DNA of 64,000 nucleotides from Muscardinus avellanarius (taxonomy: Eukaryota > Chordata > Mammalia > Rodentia > Gliridae), in NCBI GenBank assembly GCA_963383645.1, contig OY726573.1, positions 21,920,845 to 21,984,844 of the forward strand, given 5' to 3'. Position numbers and translations under genes: made by a program. Positions 22,636 to 34,390 of the stretch are shown here, in pieces. Below the pieces are notes generated by a model. That model saw only the letters and a program-made list of their open reading frames with translations, searched no databases and was not told the DNA's origin. Each line of letters starts with the position of its first letter. Position 1 is the first letter of the stretch.

Positions 22636-23244
22636 GGTACTGGGGATGGAACCCAGGGGCATTCTACACCCCAGACCTATTTTTTTATTCTTTTATTTTG
22701 AAACAGGGTCACACTGAGTTGCGGAGGGCCTCACTAAGTAGCTGAGGCTGGCCGCAAACCTGTAATCCTCTTGTCTCAACTTCCCAAGTACTGGGATTAC
22801 AAGCGTGCACCACCACGCCTGGCTAGTTAGACTTTTTTTGCGGTACTGGGGATGGAACCCTGGAGCATTCTACCTCTGAGCTTACACCCCCAGCCCTATT
22901 TTTTTTCTTTATTTTGAAACAGGGTCTCAACGAATTGCAAAGGGCCTCACTAAGTATCTGAGGCTGTCCACGAACCGTGATCCTCCCAAATGCTGGGATT
23001 ACACACTTATACCACCACACCCGGCTCTAGTTGGATTTTTTTATTTTTTTGATGGTACTGGGGTTCCTGGAAGCCCTTCACCTCTGGGCTACACTCCAAG
23101 ACCTATTTTATACTTTTTATTTGGAAACAGTGTCTCTTAAGCCAGTGCAGCTGACTTTGAACCTGCAGGATCATCCTGTTTCCACCTCCCAAGCACCGGG
23201 ATTGCAAGCGTGCGCCACCACGCCTGGCTCTAGTTGGACTTTTT
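22636..23244 (-). repeat. three successive minus SINEs (A, A, C) around one repeated target site
   Basis: Type A 22636-22824, type A 22839-23026, type C 23041-23229 (GGGGTTCCTGGAAGCCC). The string CTAGTTAGACTTTTT/CTAGTTGGATTTTTT/CTAGTTGGACTTTTT stands at 22823, 23027 and 23230. Confidence 0.85.
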
Positions 23245-23269
23245 AAGACCAGGAGAAAAAAAAAAGCTG

Positions 23270-23425
23270 GCTGATAGCACAAGTTTTTATTTATTTATTT
23301 ATTTATTTATTGGTGGTACTGGAAATGAAACCCAGGGACATTCTACCTCCAAGCTACACCCCTAGCCCAATTTTTTGTTCTTTTTTTTTTTTTTTTACTT
23401 TACCATATTTATTTATTTATTTATT

Positions 23426-23461
<36 letters not shown>

Positions 23462-24031
23462 GTGGTACTGGGGTTCCTGGAAGCCCTTCTACCTCTGGGC
23501 TACACTCTCAGACCTATTTTTACATTTTTATTTGGAAACAGGATCTCCTAAACCAGCGCGCGCAGCTGGCTTCGAACCTGCGCGATCCTCCTGTCTCCAC
23601 CTCCCAAGCGCGGGGATTACAAGTGTGCACCACCACGCCCGGCTTATTTTTTATTTTTTTATTGAACATAAATGGTATACATTTAAACTATACTTGGTGC
23701 CCTCTCCCCCCCCACCCCTGTTTTCCCAGATCAGCCAAGCACAGAAGGAAAAGGTACATATGTTTTCTCTAATATGCCCAAACTAGGGAACATAGAGGAT
23801 ACCAGTGGTACTCCAGGTAATGGAGGGGAAACACTAGCAAAGCTTGAATGGAAAGATAAGGGAGGAGGAAGGCTGAACTTGATTATTCTTTATTTTGAAA
23901 CAGGATCTCACTGAGTTGCGAAGAGTCTAAGTAGCTGAGGCTGTCCATGAATGCGGATCCTCCTGTCTCAGCCTCCCAAATGCTGGGATTACAAGTGTGC
24001 ACCACCACGCTTGGCTCCGATAGTGCAAGTT
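23270..24031 (-). repeat. type A SINE split by a LINE-1-like 3' end and a type C SINE
   Basis: The outer right half is 23312-23378 and the outer left half 23884-24018. CTGATAGCACAAGTTT and CCGATAGTGCAAGTTT flank the whole. The interruption contains poly(T), a complete type C element (about 23425-23645) and 240 bp of non-SINE sequence. Confidence 0.8.
23646..23883 (-). repeat. candidate LINE-1 3' end, antisense
   Basis: Read on the minus strand it has a G-rich run (complement of CTCTCCCCCCCCACCCC), then TGTATACCATTTATG, then TTCAATAAAAAA, as in LINE-1 3' ends. Poly(T) lies on the far side of the type C insertion. Confidence 0.5.
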
Positions 24032-24034
24032 TAA

Positions 24035-24455
24035 GTGCTAATTTCCCTAAACCAAAAGTTTACCAAAAGAAATCTTGCAAAATGATTAGCTGCTGTGGTA
24101 CTCATGCCTTCCAAGAGGACTGTTTGGAGAAAATAGGGACCCAATAAAAATGGCAGAAGCCCTTCATTCTTTAGAACTTGCATCCTGATTGGTTCAGTTC
24201 TTCAATCCCTTCTCATGTCCCTGCCTATCTTTGGGCTTTTCTCCCTTTCTCAGGGCTGCTCTGAGGTATTCAACTCATTGCATATTCATATGTGGGGCCT
24301 GGTTTCTTTTCTCTCTTAGCTCTCCCCCACCTTCCATAAGGCAGAGTAAGCCTCCTTTTCGGTCCCTCTCTTCCCATGGTAGGCTTTTCTCCTGCTGTGT
24401 GGCTATAGAGAATCACTAGTATTAATCTACCTCCCCACCTAAAATATCTCAGCCT
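24035..24455. other. unique intronic block
   Basis: About 420 bp with no recognised feature. Confidence 0.5.
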
Positions 24456-24660
24456 GAGCTGGGTGCACACATATGCAATCCAATACTTGGGAGGCTGAGA
24501 CAGGAGGATCACAAGTTGCTACCCTCAGCAACTTAGTAAGGGCTTGAGCAACTCAGTGAGACCCTGTTTCAAACTAAAAAAAAAAATAAAATAACCATAC
24601 ATGTAGCTCAGAGGTAGAATGTCCCTGGGTTCAATCCCCAGTACCATAAAGAAAACAAAA
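24456..24660 (+). repeat. type A-like SINE
   Basis: Left half GCTGGGTGCACACATATGC, right half TGTAGCTCAGAGGTAGAATG, tail AAAACAAACAAAA. Confidence 0.7.
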
Positions 24661-25096
24661 ACAAACAAAAAACAAACCATAGGCCACTCTTCTTTCAACC
24701 CAGAGGTTTCTTCTTGCTTTTCTCAGGACCTAGCTTTCCCCTTAGCCTCAGCCCCCACTTACCCACTGCCTGTTCAGATTACCTCTCTCTACGGCACTGA
24801 GTCTGGGAAAGGACAGGCTCCACTAAGGCTTCTGGTCATTGAGCTTTCTGTTTTTCTTTCTACTTGGTTCTTTGCACATGGACCCAATTGGGTGACAACT
24901 GGAGCCCTGAAGCCTGAGGTTTCAGTTCCTGCTGATGGCTGATGGGGCAAGCTGTTTAAAGGAAAGAGAAAGGACCTATCATCCCCAAGGCTAACCTAAA
25001 GCCCCAGTTTTCTTTTTCAAAGATGAACTGGTTCCTGAGATACATTTTGTAGATTAACTTTGGAGTTTGTGATAATCTATGAAGTGAGAGAGCTCT

Positions 25097-25319
25097 AGAA
25101 AGGCCAGGACTGCCGGGCGTGGTGGCGCACGCTTGTAATCCCCGCACTTGGGAGGCGGAGACAGGAGGATCGTGCAGGTTCGAAGCCAGTCTCACTGGCT
25201 TAAGAGACCTTATTTCTAAATAAAATATAAAAAAAAAAATTGGTCTGGGAGTGTAGCCCCGAGGTAGAAGGAACAGTTCCATCCCCAGTACCACCACCAA
25301 AAGAAAGGCCAGGACTGCC
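25097..25319 (+). repeat. C-like SINE with a perfect 18-bp target duplication
   Basis: AGAAAGGCCAGGACTGCC occurs exactly at 25097-25114 and 25302-25319. The element has CACTGGCTTAAGAGACC and GGTCTGGGAGTGTAGCC, but its right half ends GTTCCATCCCCAGTACC rather than in the CTTCCAGGAACC form. Confidence 0.92.
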
Positions 25320-25429
25320 ACCAAGATACTGCATTGAAGTTCCCAGGGTGTCCTCTTGCCAGCAGCCTTTACCCCAGTCCAGCCCCGCCTGTCACAGCAG
25401 CCCAGAAAGGAAGCTGCTCCTACTCAGCT

Positions 25430-25856
25430 TTTTTTTTTTTTTTTTTTTTTGTACTGGGGATGGAACCCAGGAGCATTCTACCTCTGAGCCACACCCTCAG
25501 CTCTATATTTTATTCTTTATTTTGAAACAGGGTCTCACTAATTTGCAAAAGGTTGACCATTTACCACAATCCTCATGTCTCAGCCTCCCAAGTACTGGGA
25601 TTACAGGTGTACACCACCATACCCAACCCAAGTTTTTATTCTTTATTTGGAAACAGGGGCTCACTAAGTAGCTGAGGCTGGCCACAAACCTGTGAGCCTC
25701 TGGTCTCAGCCTCCCAAGCACTAGGATTACAAGCGTGCGCCACCACGCCCAGCTTGTTTTTATTTTGAAATAGGGTCTCATCAGGTTGCTGATGATCTCT
25801 AAGTCACTGAGGCTGGCCTCACATCTATGATCCTCCTCCTGTCTTGGCTTCTTCCT
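25430..25856 (-). repeat. minus stack: type A dimer and two left monomers
   Basis: Type A 25430-25628, left monomer 25633-25754 ending CGCCACCACGCCCAGC, then a diverged monomer to 25856. Confidence 0.75.
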
Positions 25857-25861
25857 AGCTT

Positions 25862-26512
25862 TTTCTTTTTTTCCTTCTTTGGTGGTACTGGGGATGGAAC
25901 CCAGGAGCAGTCTTCCTCTGAGCTACACTCCTAGCCCTTTTTTTTTTTCTTCTTCTTTTTGTTGTACTGGGGTGGAACCCAGAGGCTTTCTACCTCCGGG
26001 CTATGCTCCCGGACCTATTTTATATTTTATTTAGAAACAGGGTCTCACTAAGTTGCTGAGAGCATCACTAAGTAGCTGAGGCTGGCTTTGAAGTTGTGCA
26101 ATCCTCCTGTCTCAGCCTCCCAAGCGCAGGGATTACAAGTGTGTGCCATCACGCCCAAGATCAGCCCTTTTTTTTTTTTTTTGGTGGTACTGGGGTTCCT
26201 GGAAGCCCTTCTACCTCCAGGCTACACTCTCAGACCTATTTTTACATTTTTATTTGGAAACAGGGTCTCCTAAGCCTGCACGCGCGGCTGGCTTCGAACC
26301 TGCGTAATCCTCCTGTCTCTGCCTCCCAAGCACGGAGATTACAAGCGTGCGCCACCACACCCGGCAGCCCTATTATTTATTCTTTATTTTGAAACAGGGT
26401 CTCACTAAGTTGCAAGGACCTCACTAAGTAGCTGAGCCTGGCTGCAAACCTGTGAGCCTCCTGTCTCAGCCTCCCAAGTACTGGGATTACAAACATGTGC
26501 CACCACACCTGG
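25862..26512 (-). repeat. type A SINE carrying a type B and a type C SINE
   Basis: Outer right half 25884-25940. Type B minus about 25950-26156. Type C minus 26169-26365, with AGCCCT on both sides. Outer left half to CACCTGG at 26512. Confidence 0.82.
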
Positions 26513-26519
26513 TTTAGCT

Positions 26520-27975
26520 CTTTCTCTTCTGGAACATCTATAAATTGCCCAAGCTGTAATATATATCATTTACATTCTCTTTTCATTAATACAGAATGAA
26601 AAAATATGCTCATAAACAGAGTTATTATGGAGATTATGTCATAGACTTCACCTGGATTCCTTCCTCTCAAAGCAGGGAACCTAGCTTTAACCTCTCTCCT
26701 ACCAGGAAGTCCTCTTTGGCCTCCTGTAGCACTGCAGGGACAGGAGAGCTGTGATCTTCTCACTAGGCTTATTCCTCCTACCTAAGGACAGAACACCTCT
26801 ACAGATAGACCAGCATATTGGAGGTAGGTCTCCATGCCCTGGGCAGACCCTAGCTGTTCTGCCACATCTCTCCCACCTGTTAAAGAGCTCAACTGTGCAT
26901 TTTTCACTCTCATGATGCACTTGAGAAATCTAAGGAGACTGTGCATGACCTTGGCTCTTTTCCCTGCTGGTTGATTATAAAGGAAAGAGGAAACTTACAG
27001 AAGACTGGGTCACTTTTTCTCTCTCCAAAAAGGTAGAATCCTAAGCACCAGCTCAAAGACCCTTTTGTCAGCCAGCCACTAATACTCTTGCCCATGAAAA
27101 TGAAAACTGGTTGAAGTGGGAGAGAATTCCCTTTTGCCCGTGTGTCCATCGAGGACAGTTCTCGCTGATCTCCTGAGGATGAAGCTCAGGATGTCTGCAT
27201 CCCTGGGTCCCGCTGTGCCTTGGAAATCCCCATCTCCAGGAGTCCCACGTCCACATGTGTGGCCTTTCTCCCTCTTGGCCAGGAGTCACTCTCTTCCTGA
27301 GCCATGCCATCCAGTCCATGCCCTAGCTGCACAGGGCTCCTGCCTGTCTGCCTGTCTGCCTGTGCCCACACTCATGGCATGCTGTCCTCTTCTGGACTGG
27401 TTTCTGCTGCAAGACTCATTAGGGGTGCCTGTGGTGTTCTTACCATCCAGGCAAGCCAACGACCATCACTGTCATTCTTTTCTATCTCTTTCTCACCCCA
27501 AACCCCCTTTCCATGTGTTGGCAGCAAGCCTCACACCAACAAGGAAAGTCCTGAGCCCATTACATAATTCTCCATAGTGCACGCAGTAGCTAGGGCATAA
27601 GGTCAGAGGTCATAGTGGGGTCAGGTGGCTGACACACACTGTAATGACAAGGTGGTTAAAATTAGACCACAGAGAGGAAACTGGCAGCCTTGTGGAAATG
27701 CAGAAGTTTCCTCTGCAAGTGAGAGGTTAGGGATGCAGCGAGGCCACTGTGCGTGCTGCCTGCCAGGCCATTACTCATTTCAACTCTGTTCTTTAATGCC
27801 TTTTAGCCCCTGCTTCTGTATTTCTAGCCTTCCTCATCACATGGTTGAATACACGCAATGGAACCATGGTTACCTGCCCTGGCCCAAAGAAAGCTTTCTT
27901 CCTTCTTCAGGAGGTCAGCCCAGGATCAGGTGCCCTAAGCTCAAGAGGTATCCTTTTTCTTAGCTTCCTCTGGCT
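26520..27975. other. unique intronic block
   Basis: About 1.45 kb without SINEs, with GC-rich parts. Frames of 112 and 153 codons (27625-27963, 27116-27577) carry no recognisable domain. Confidence 0.6.
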
Positions 27976-27976
27976 G

Positions 27977-28468
27977 GCTGAGAACTTTTTTTTTTTTTTT
28001 TTTTTTTTTTTGCGGGTCTGGGGATGGAACCCAGAGGCATTTGACCTCTGAGCTATACCTCCTGCCCAATTTTTTATTCTTTTTTTTTCTTGTTCTTTTT
28101 TTTTGTGTGTGGTACTGGGGGTGGAACTCAGGGGCCTTTATACCTCTGGGCTATACTCCCAGACCTATTTTATAGTTTATTTGGAAATAGGGTTTCACTA
28201 AGTTGCTGAGAGCCTCACTCAGTAGCTGAGGCTGACTTCGAACCTGTGCGATCCTCCTATCTCAGCCTCCCCAGCGCTGGGATTACAAGCGTGCGCCACC
28301 ACGCCCGGCTCAATTTTTTATTCTTTTTTTTGAAACAGGGTCTCGCTGAGTTGCGAAGGGCCTCACTAAGTAGCTGAGGCTGTCCGTGAACCGCAATTCT
28401 CCAGTCTCAGTCTCCCGAATGCTGGGATTACAAACACGCGCCACCACACCTGACTTGGCTGAGAACTT
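27977..28468 (-). repeat. type A' SINE with a type B SINE in its linker
   Basis: The outer is flanked by GGCTGAGAACTTTT on both sides. The inner type B (28083-28309) is flanked by CAATTTTTTATTCTTTTTTT, which is the outer linker duplicated. Two generations of insertion are readable from their duplications. Confidence 0.92.
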
Positions 28469-28940
28469 TTAAGTCAGCCTCACAGGAAGTTAGCCTGAAT
28501 GTCAGGTAGTTAGCCTGACAGCCCATCCTTTACAGGGCCAATGGTGAGGGTGCCTAGGCAGAAAGAAGACAGCAGAACATGGAGTCGTGGAGCACACTGG
28601 GTTTGATGAGTGCTGCACTTCCCCTGGCCAGTAGAACAGTACTTATTTCCACCCTGTTCTAGAGGACATAGATTGTGCCTGCTTCATCTGTTCCCTGAGG
28701 CACCCAGCCAAGTTCCCTATGCCTGCTAGTCTGTACTTTGAGACTACTGTATGCCCAGCTTGGCCCTACTGACCTTGCCACTGAGGCATAAAGATCTTTG
28801 CCACCAGAGGGGTTGCTATGCAGATGAAGGAGGTAACACATGTACCCATAAAATCATGAGCCAGCAGCTAATCAGTGTGCATATTAGTCCTTCCCCATGT
28901 GATTCAGACATATCAGTCCCTTCCACATTTGGAAATGGGA
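28469..28940. other. unique intronic block
   Basis: About 470 bp with no recognised feature. Confidence 0.5.
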
Positions 28941-28943
28941 GGC

Positions 28944-29775
28944 AAGCCGGGCGTGATGGCGCATGCTCATAATCCCAGTACTTAGGAGGCTGAGATAGGA
29001 GGAAAGCAGGTTCTCAGCCAGCCTCAACTACTTAGTGAGGCCCTCCATAACATAGTGAGACCCTTGTTTCAAAATAAAGGATAAAAAATAGGGCTGGGGG
29101 TATAGCTTGGAGGTAGAGTGCCCCTGGGTTCCATTCCTGGTAAAATACATACACACACACATACACAGGAAAGGGGAAGACAGTGTGACGCACGCACACC
29201 TGTTATCTCAGAACTTAGGAGGCCGAGATAGGAGAATCCCAGGTTTGAGACCAATCTCAGCAACTTAGCAAGATCCTATTTCAAAATAAAAACTAAAGCC
29301 AGGTATGGTGGTACACACTTGTAATCCCAGTACTTGGGAGGCTGAGACAGGAGGATCTCAGGTTTGAAGGCAGCCTAAGCAACTTAGTGAGACCCTGTTT
29401 CAAAATAAAAATAATATAGGGCTGGGAATGTAGGTCAGAGGTAAAATGCCCCTGAGTTTAATTCCTAGTACCATTTTTTTTAAAATAGGGCTGGCAGCCG
29501 GGCGTGGTGGCGCACGCTTGTAATCCCTGCGCTTGGGAGGTGGAGACAGGAGGATCGCGCAGGTTCGAAGCTAGCCTCAGCTACTTAGTGAGGCTCTCAG
29601 CAACTTAGTGAGACCCTGTTTCCAAATAAAATATAAAATAGGGCTGGGAGTATAGCCCGGAGGTAGAAAGCCTCTGGGTTCCACCCTTAGTACAAATAAA
29701 TAAATAAATAATAAATGGCGATGTAGTTCAGAGGTACAGTGCCTGAGTTCAGTCCTCAGTAATTCCCCCAAATGG
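28944..29775 (+). repeat. stack of four plus SINEs
   Basis: Type A 28944-29155 with an ACAC-rich tail. Old left half 29165-29297. Type A 29298-29475. Type B about 29489-29705 ending in AAATA units, then a right half of an older copy (29706-29765). Confidence 0.72.
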
Positions 29776-29804
29776 AGTGGGTATTAAAATGGGGACTGGG
29801 CAGA

Positions 29805-29993
29805 GCTGGACATGGTGGCACACACTTGCAATTGCATTACTTGGAAGACTGAGACAGGAGGATTTCAGGTATGAAGCCAGCCTCAACATCTTAGTGAGGC
29901 CCTCTGCAATTTATTAAAACCCGGCTTTCAAATAATAAAAAGGACTGGAGATGTAGCTTGAAGATAAAATGTCCTGGGTTCAGTCCCAGTAAC

Positions 29994-30027
<34 letters not shown>

Positions 30028-30247
30028 TGGACAGTTGAATACATTGGCACATGCCTGTAATCCCAGTACTTAGGAGGCTGTGATAGCAAGATGGCAGGTT
30101 TGAGACCAGCCTCAACAACTTGGGTGAGATCCTCAGTAACTTAGTGGGACTCTTATTTCAAAATAAAAATAAAAAAGGCCTGGGTGTGTAACTCAGAAGG
30201 TAGAATACCCCTAGATTCAATCATCAGTACTCCCCCCCTACCCAAAA
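29805..30247 (+). repeat. two old plus SINEs, the first with a (CA)n tail
   Basis: 29805-30024 ends GTAACTAACACACA at the (CA)n of 29997-30024. The second (about 30033-30247) has the right half GGCCTGGGTGTGTAACTC. Confidence 0.72.
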
Positions 30248-30989
30248 AATGGGGACTGGACATTGAGTGTAGCCTGGAGTTACTGATGATGAAGGGGGTT
30301 CTCCCTCTGGCATATCTGGCCACTGCAATGTGTTTCCCATGTGGAACAGCCTTCGGCTGAGCTGCAAATCAAGCAGGGCTCTCTCCCTTAGTGAGCACCC
30401 CTACCACTAGGGAGGACAGGATGCCAGAGGCTAGAAGAGAAAAAGGGCACCAACAGGCATGAGCTGAAAAAGACCCACGTGCACAGGTGGGGCTGGAGAT
30501 GAGGCGTGCGTCTGTCACAGGGAGGACCCCAGGCTGGGTGGCTGTGGACACTTCATCTGAGATGCTGACAGATTTGACAGTCACTCAAGATAATGAATTT
30601 CATCTCGGCTAAATCAGCCCCAGCTTTTCTGACTGCACTGGCATGTGTGCTGATGTGGCCACATGGGAAGAACTGGCATGAGCCCTGGAACTGCAGAGCT
30701 TTGGTGAAATACCGCTACCTGTTCTGCCACCCCTCTCCCCTGACAGTGTTCTGGCAGACCCTAGTCTCTAGAGTATGGGAAGCTCTTAGGTAGGGTAAGA
30801 ACCTGTCGGGGGTATCCCAAAATGACCTGGCAAAATGAAACAGCCAAGCAAGCCCTCAGTATTCACTTTACACTCTGGCTGCACGTTCTCCTGGAAGGCT
30901 CTGGAGAAGGGCTGGGAGGTGCAGAGGGCAACGGGAGGTGTCACATTCTGTACTCCATTGCTCCTTTTACTGATTATATTTCAAACTTA
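30248..30989. other. unique intronic block
   Basis: About 740 bp with no recognised repeat or gene, except chance frames. Confidence 0.55.
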
Positions 30990-31250
30990 GAAGAATTTAA
31001 TTTGAGCCGGGCGTGGTGGCTCATGCTTGTAATCCCCACGCTTGGGAGGCTGAGACAGGAGGATCACACGGGTTCGAAGCCAGCCTCAGCTACTTAGTGA
31101 GGCTCTCAGCAACTTAGTGAGACCCTGTCTCCAAATAAAATATAAAAAAAAAAAGAAGGTCTGAGAGTATAGCCCAGAGGTAGAAAGCCTCTGGGTTCCA
31201 CCCCCAGTACCACCAAAAAAGTAAAATAAAATAAAAGAAGAATTTAATTT
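30990..31250 (+). repeat. type B SINE with target duplication near the first exon
   Basis: Element 31006-31234, flanked by AGAAGAATTTAATTT on both sides. It lies about 340 bp before the exon at 31591. Confidence 0.9.
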
Positions 31251-31590
31251 ATTACCCTATACAAATATACCAGGACTTTAGTAAAGAAAAGGCTTGATAT
31301 ATCTGTATAAGATAATAATTAGCATAGGCCCTGAGGGCCTCTGGCGCTAGTCTTGGGGTTGTCTGCTGCCTCAGTGGTGGTCTCTGGAGAGACAGGCGAC
31401 TTCCTTTGGAAGGCCTTGTTTCTCAGCCTCACTCCCCTCTTTACAAGCACCACATAAGCCCCAGCTTGCTGACTGTCCCCCTCCCAGCGACGCTGACACG
31501 CTCCCGTGTGCCCCTTAGCCAGCTCTGTCTCTTGTCTACATCTTTCCTTTTAGAAAATGCTGTTGTTCTTCTCTCCCTCTTGCCCTGTAG

Positions 31591-31767
31591 GTTATTGCAG
31601 CCGACTGCAAAAGGGTCACAGTGCTGAAGTATTTTCTGGAAGCCCTTTGTGGACAAGAAGAACCTCTGCTGGCATTCAAGGGTGGAAAATATGTGTCAGT
31701 GGCACCCGTCCCAGACACCATGGGAAAGGAAATGGGAAGCCAAGAGGGAAAACAACTGGAAGATGAG
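31591..31767 (+). CDS. SMG6: SMG6 coding exon (about residues 1120-1178), first of six in the window
   Basis: SMG6 is the endonuclease that cuts nonsense-containing mRNA near premature stop codons in the cytoplasm. This 177-bp exon is in phase 0 at both ends and encodes 59 residues, starting VIAADCKRVTVLKYFLEALC and ending QLEDE. I recognise these as SMG6 sequence just upstream of the PIN-domain linker. The acceptor is a pyrimidine stretch ending CCCTGTAG at 31590 and the donor is GAG|GTACTA. Past the donor the frame reads on into intron until about 32028, so the open frame is longer than the exon. Exon limits rest on splice signals and on exact codon continuity with the next exon. A type B SINE ends about 350 bp upstream. 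Identification is by family memory, not alignment. Confidence 0.93.
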
Positions 31768-32331
31768 GTACTATGCGGGAAGAGCCCCCTGTGGCAGAGG
31801 GAAAGCTCCCCTCCCCCGCCCACGCTGCAGCTTCTACTCGGGTTATTTATAACCTCTCAGAGCAGTGTCTGTGTTGATGTGACAGCCAGCTTTTCAAGAG
31901 TGCACTCTGCTTGTGCCCCTTCCTGCCGGTCCACCCTAGTGCCTCCACTGCACTCTGCTACAAAGGCCAGATGCTTCTTTTTAATGTTGCATTGGAGGAG
32001 AAAGGAGGAAAAGAAAGAACAAGTTTAATAATGTGCAGCTCTGGAGGCTTAGCAAAGGGAACGGATGGGGGGAGTGTAAGGGTTCAGGCTGAAGATCAAG
32101 TTTATAGATGTGTGGAGCTCAGTGCAGCACAGGCCTGAACTCCAGCCTCCAGCACACATACAGGAAGAGCTGACATTGCTGGCCCCATGTGGAAAACCAC
32201 CCCCTCCCCCAGCTACCCTCCCTCCCCGACTCCCTCCCTCTTCTCTCTCTTGCACATCCTGATGTGATTAAGGAATTCTCCTCTTGTTTGTTTGCCCTTG
32301 GTTGTTCCTGTAGCCCTTGCTTCACTCCAGA

Positions 32332-32393
32332 CTGTGTGTGTGTTTGTGTGTGTGTGTGTGTGCGCGCGCGCGCGCACGCGCATGCGCGCATGC
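32332..32393. repeat. alternating TG then CG tract
   Basis: About 60 bp of almost uninterrupted pyrimidine-purine alternation, first TG, then CGCGCG with CA/TG interruptions. This is classic Z-DNA-prone sequence, 565 bp inside the intron. Confidence 0.9.
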
Positions 32394-33310
32394 ATTCCCA
32401 AATCTCACTAGCAGTTGCCCTATGTACATGTCTGTCTTTCTGGGGACAGTGGTTGATGTGGGCCTGTATGTGCTCCATTTGTGTATAGTTTAAGTGAGTG
32501 CTGATGCCAGCTCTCCTGCTGTCTGTGGGATCTAGTAAATGTGAGTGTGCGGCAGTGTCAGAGCATGTGCTATTAGCATCAAGGCCAGCCTCCCAGTGTG
32601 TCTGGGTGTGGGTAACTGTCTGGATTTGTATGCATAAACCTCATGTTTGCCTGAAGGTTGACTTTTTCTCTCTTTTTACCCCACACTGTTAAAGACCAGA
32701 GGGGACTTAGGTGGGAAGGAACATGGGACTGAGGGAAGGGACGGAAGTGATTCTAGCCAGAGGCCAGGTCACCCATAGGCCAACATAGTCATTTGGCCGA
32801 CAGCAGTCTTGAGCACCCGGTGAAGAAGGGTGGGGTGCAGGGATGAAATCAGCAACAGGCCAAGGAAGCCAGATGTCATCTGGAAGCAGTTGTTTGGGAT
32901 CTGAGGCAGTGATAGAGTGGCCACCTTTGGAACAGAGTCTTCAGAGCAGCAGAATCCTGGACTGACTTCATTAGGATAGCTGGAGAATCCACCCTGCCCC
33001 TGATGACACAGGGCTCAGCTTCCAGGACTGAGGTGGTTCCAGGGATGTAGCTGAGCCCATTATTCCAGACTCTCCAGATGAACCCTGGGCAGGAAATAAT
33101 GGGAAGAATGAGCTGTCAAAATGGGAGGAGACAGCGGACTTGCTAAAGCCATTGGGGAGTCTAAGCTTCACGCAGGCAGAGCAGTACCACTGCAGCCCTG
33201 GGCACTGTGTGGATGGGCAGGGAGGGGCGTCTTAGTCCCGCATCTCACCCACACTGGAAGGCTGAGGCAGTGGAGAGTGAGCAAGGACAGCTCCCTCAGG
33301 GTGCCGTAAG
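32394..33310. other. unique intronic block
   Basis: No SINE and no recognised coding sequence. Confidence 0.55.
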
Positions 33311-33550
33311 AGATGTTTTCTCAGCCAGGCGTGGTGGCGCACGTGTGTAATCCCAGCATTTGAGAGGCTGAAAAAGGAGAATTGCAGTTCAGACAGCTTC
33401 AGCCTCTTAGTGGGGACCTTTGCAACTCAGACCCTGTTTCAAAATAAAGAATAAAAATTAGGGCTGGGGATGTAGTTCGGAGGTAGAATGCCCCTGGGTT
33501 CCATCCCCAGTACTGCAAAAATAATAAATAAATAAATAGATGTCTTCTCA
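33311..33550 (+). repeat. type A SINE with target duplication
   Basis: Element 33324-33537, flanked by AGATGTTTTCTCA and AGATGTCTTCTCA. Confidence 0.9.
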
Positions 33551-34390
33551 TCAGCAGATCCTTCAGCATAATCCCAGGGCCTCCTCCCATCTTCAAAGAG
33601 TGGACCAGCTCACTGTCCCCAGATCTTGCTGTGCCACACTCTCTCCTTCTGAGGCTTATTGACCAGACAGAGGTTGTGACCACACCAGACTGCCCACTTC
33701 TTCCTTTTCCCACGAGCCTCTGGGGTTCCTTTATGCTGGTGGCCCCTGGGAAACCCTGCTCACTCTGGTCTGCGTAATTTCATAACCCTGCACTTCCTCA
33801 TTTGCTGTGAGAGCTGAGCAAACCTCAGACAAGCTTCTCTGACCCTCTTTTGACCTCAGTCCAGTTCCCTCCATATCCATGACTACCCTGTGCATCCCTG
33901 GTCAAAGAAGGCAGGGACTCTGTTCACGACATGCCCAGCAGACATCCTACTGCACTCATATCCAGTTTAACACTGTGAACAGGGAGGTGAATGTGCAGTG
34001 GTTGGCAGATGAGTGGTGATTATGGACAGCACTCGACCCCTGGGGCCTCTTCGTGCAGGGGCAGCTGTAGCCTCATCCTCAGATTTCATCTCTCCCTGAA
34101 CTGTATGACTGAGTCACTAAAGCTGATTGGGAGTGAGAAGAAGTTTCTTCAGACATTCTTCTTTGTGAACAGTACAGTCTGATTCCTTAGAGATGCTGCC
34201 AAACCACCCATCTCCCCAAGACCCTTCTCCCCCATTACCTACCAACCCACACGCTTTACCAACCAGCCTCTGCCAAGAGAATCCCAATTAGAGGGGAGAG
34301 CAGTCTGTATGAAGAAGACAGGCCTGACCAAGCTGAGCCATTAAGGCTGGGTTTGGGTCAGGACCCCACCCCACCCCTGTGGGTTTGTTC
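33551..34390. other. unique intronic block
   Basis: About 840 bp without SINEs and with no recognised gene. Confidence 0.55.

Larger units (their letters stand above)
1..31590 (+). other. SMG6: intron upstream of the first visible SMG6 exon
   Basis: No exon with recognisable protein similarity and splice sites was seen here. The long open frames are translations of SINEs or chance. SMG6 is a very large gene in other mammals and this is most simply one long intron. A small unrecognised exon cannot be excluded. Individual repeats and unique blocks are listed separately. Confidence 0.6.

Noticed and set aside
23310..23786. 158-codon plus-strand open frame
   Set aside because: It is a translation across a minus SINE, poly(T), a type C SINE and a LINE-like fragment. 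Its low-complexity F/Y/L runs come from the T tracts.
31768..32028. Extension of the first SMG6 exon along its open frame
   Set aside because: The frame stays open past 31767 but the sequence stops resembling SMG6 there. A good donor (GAG|GTACTA) and codon-perfect joining to 36397 fix the exon end.
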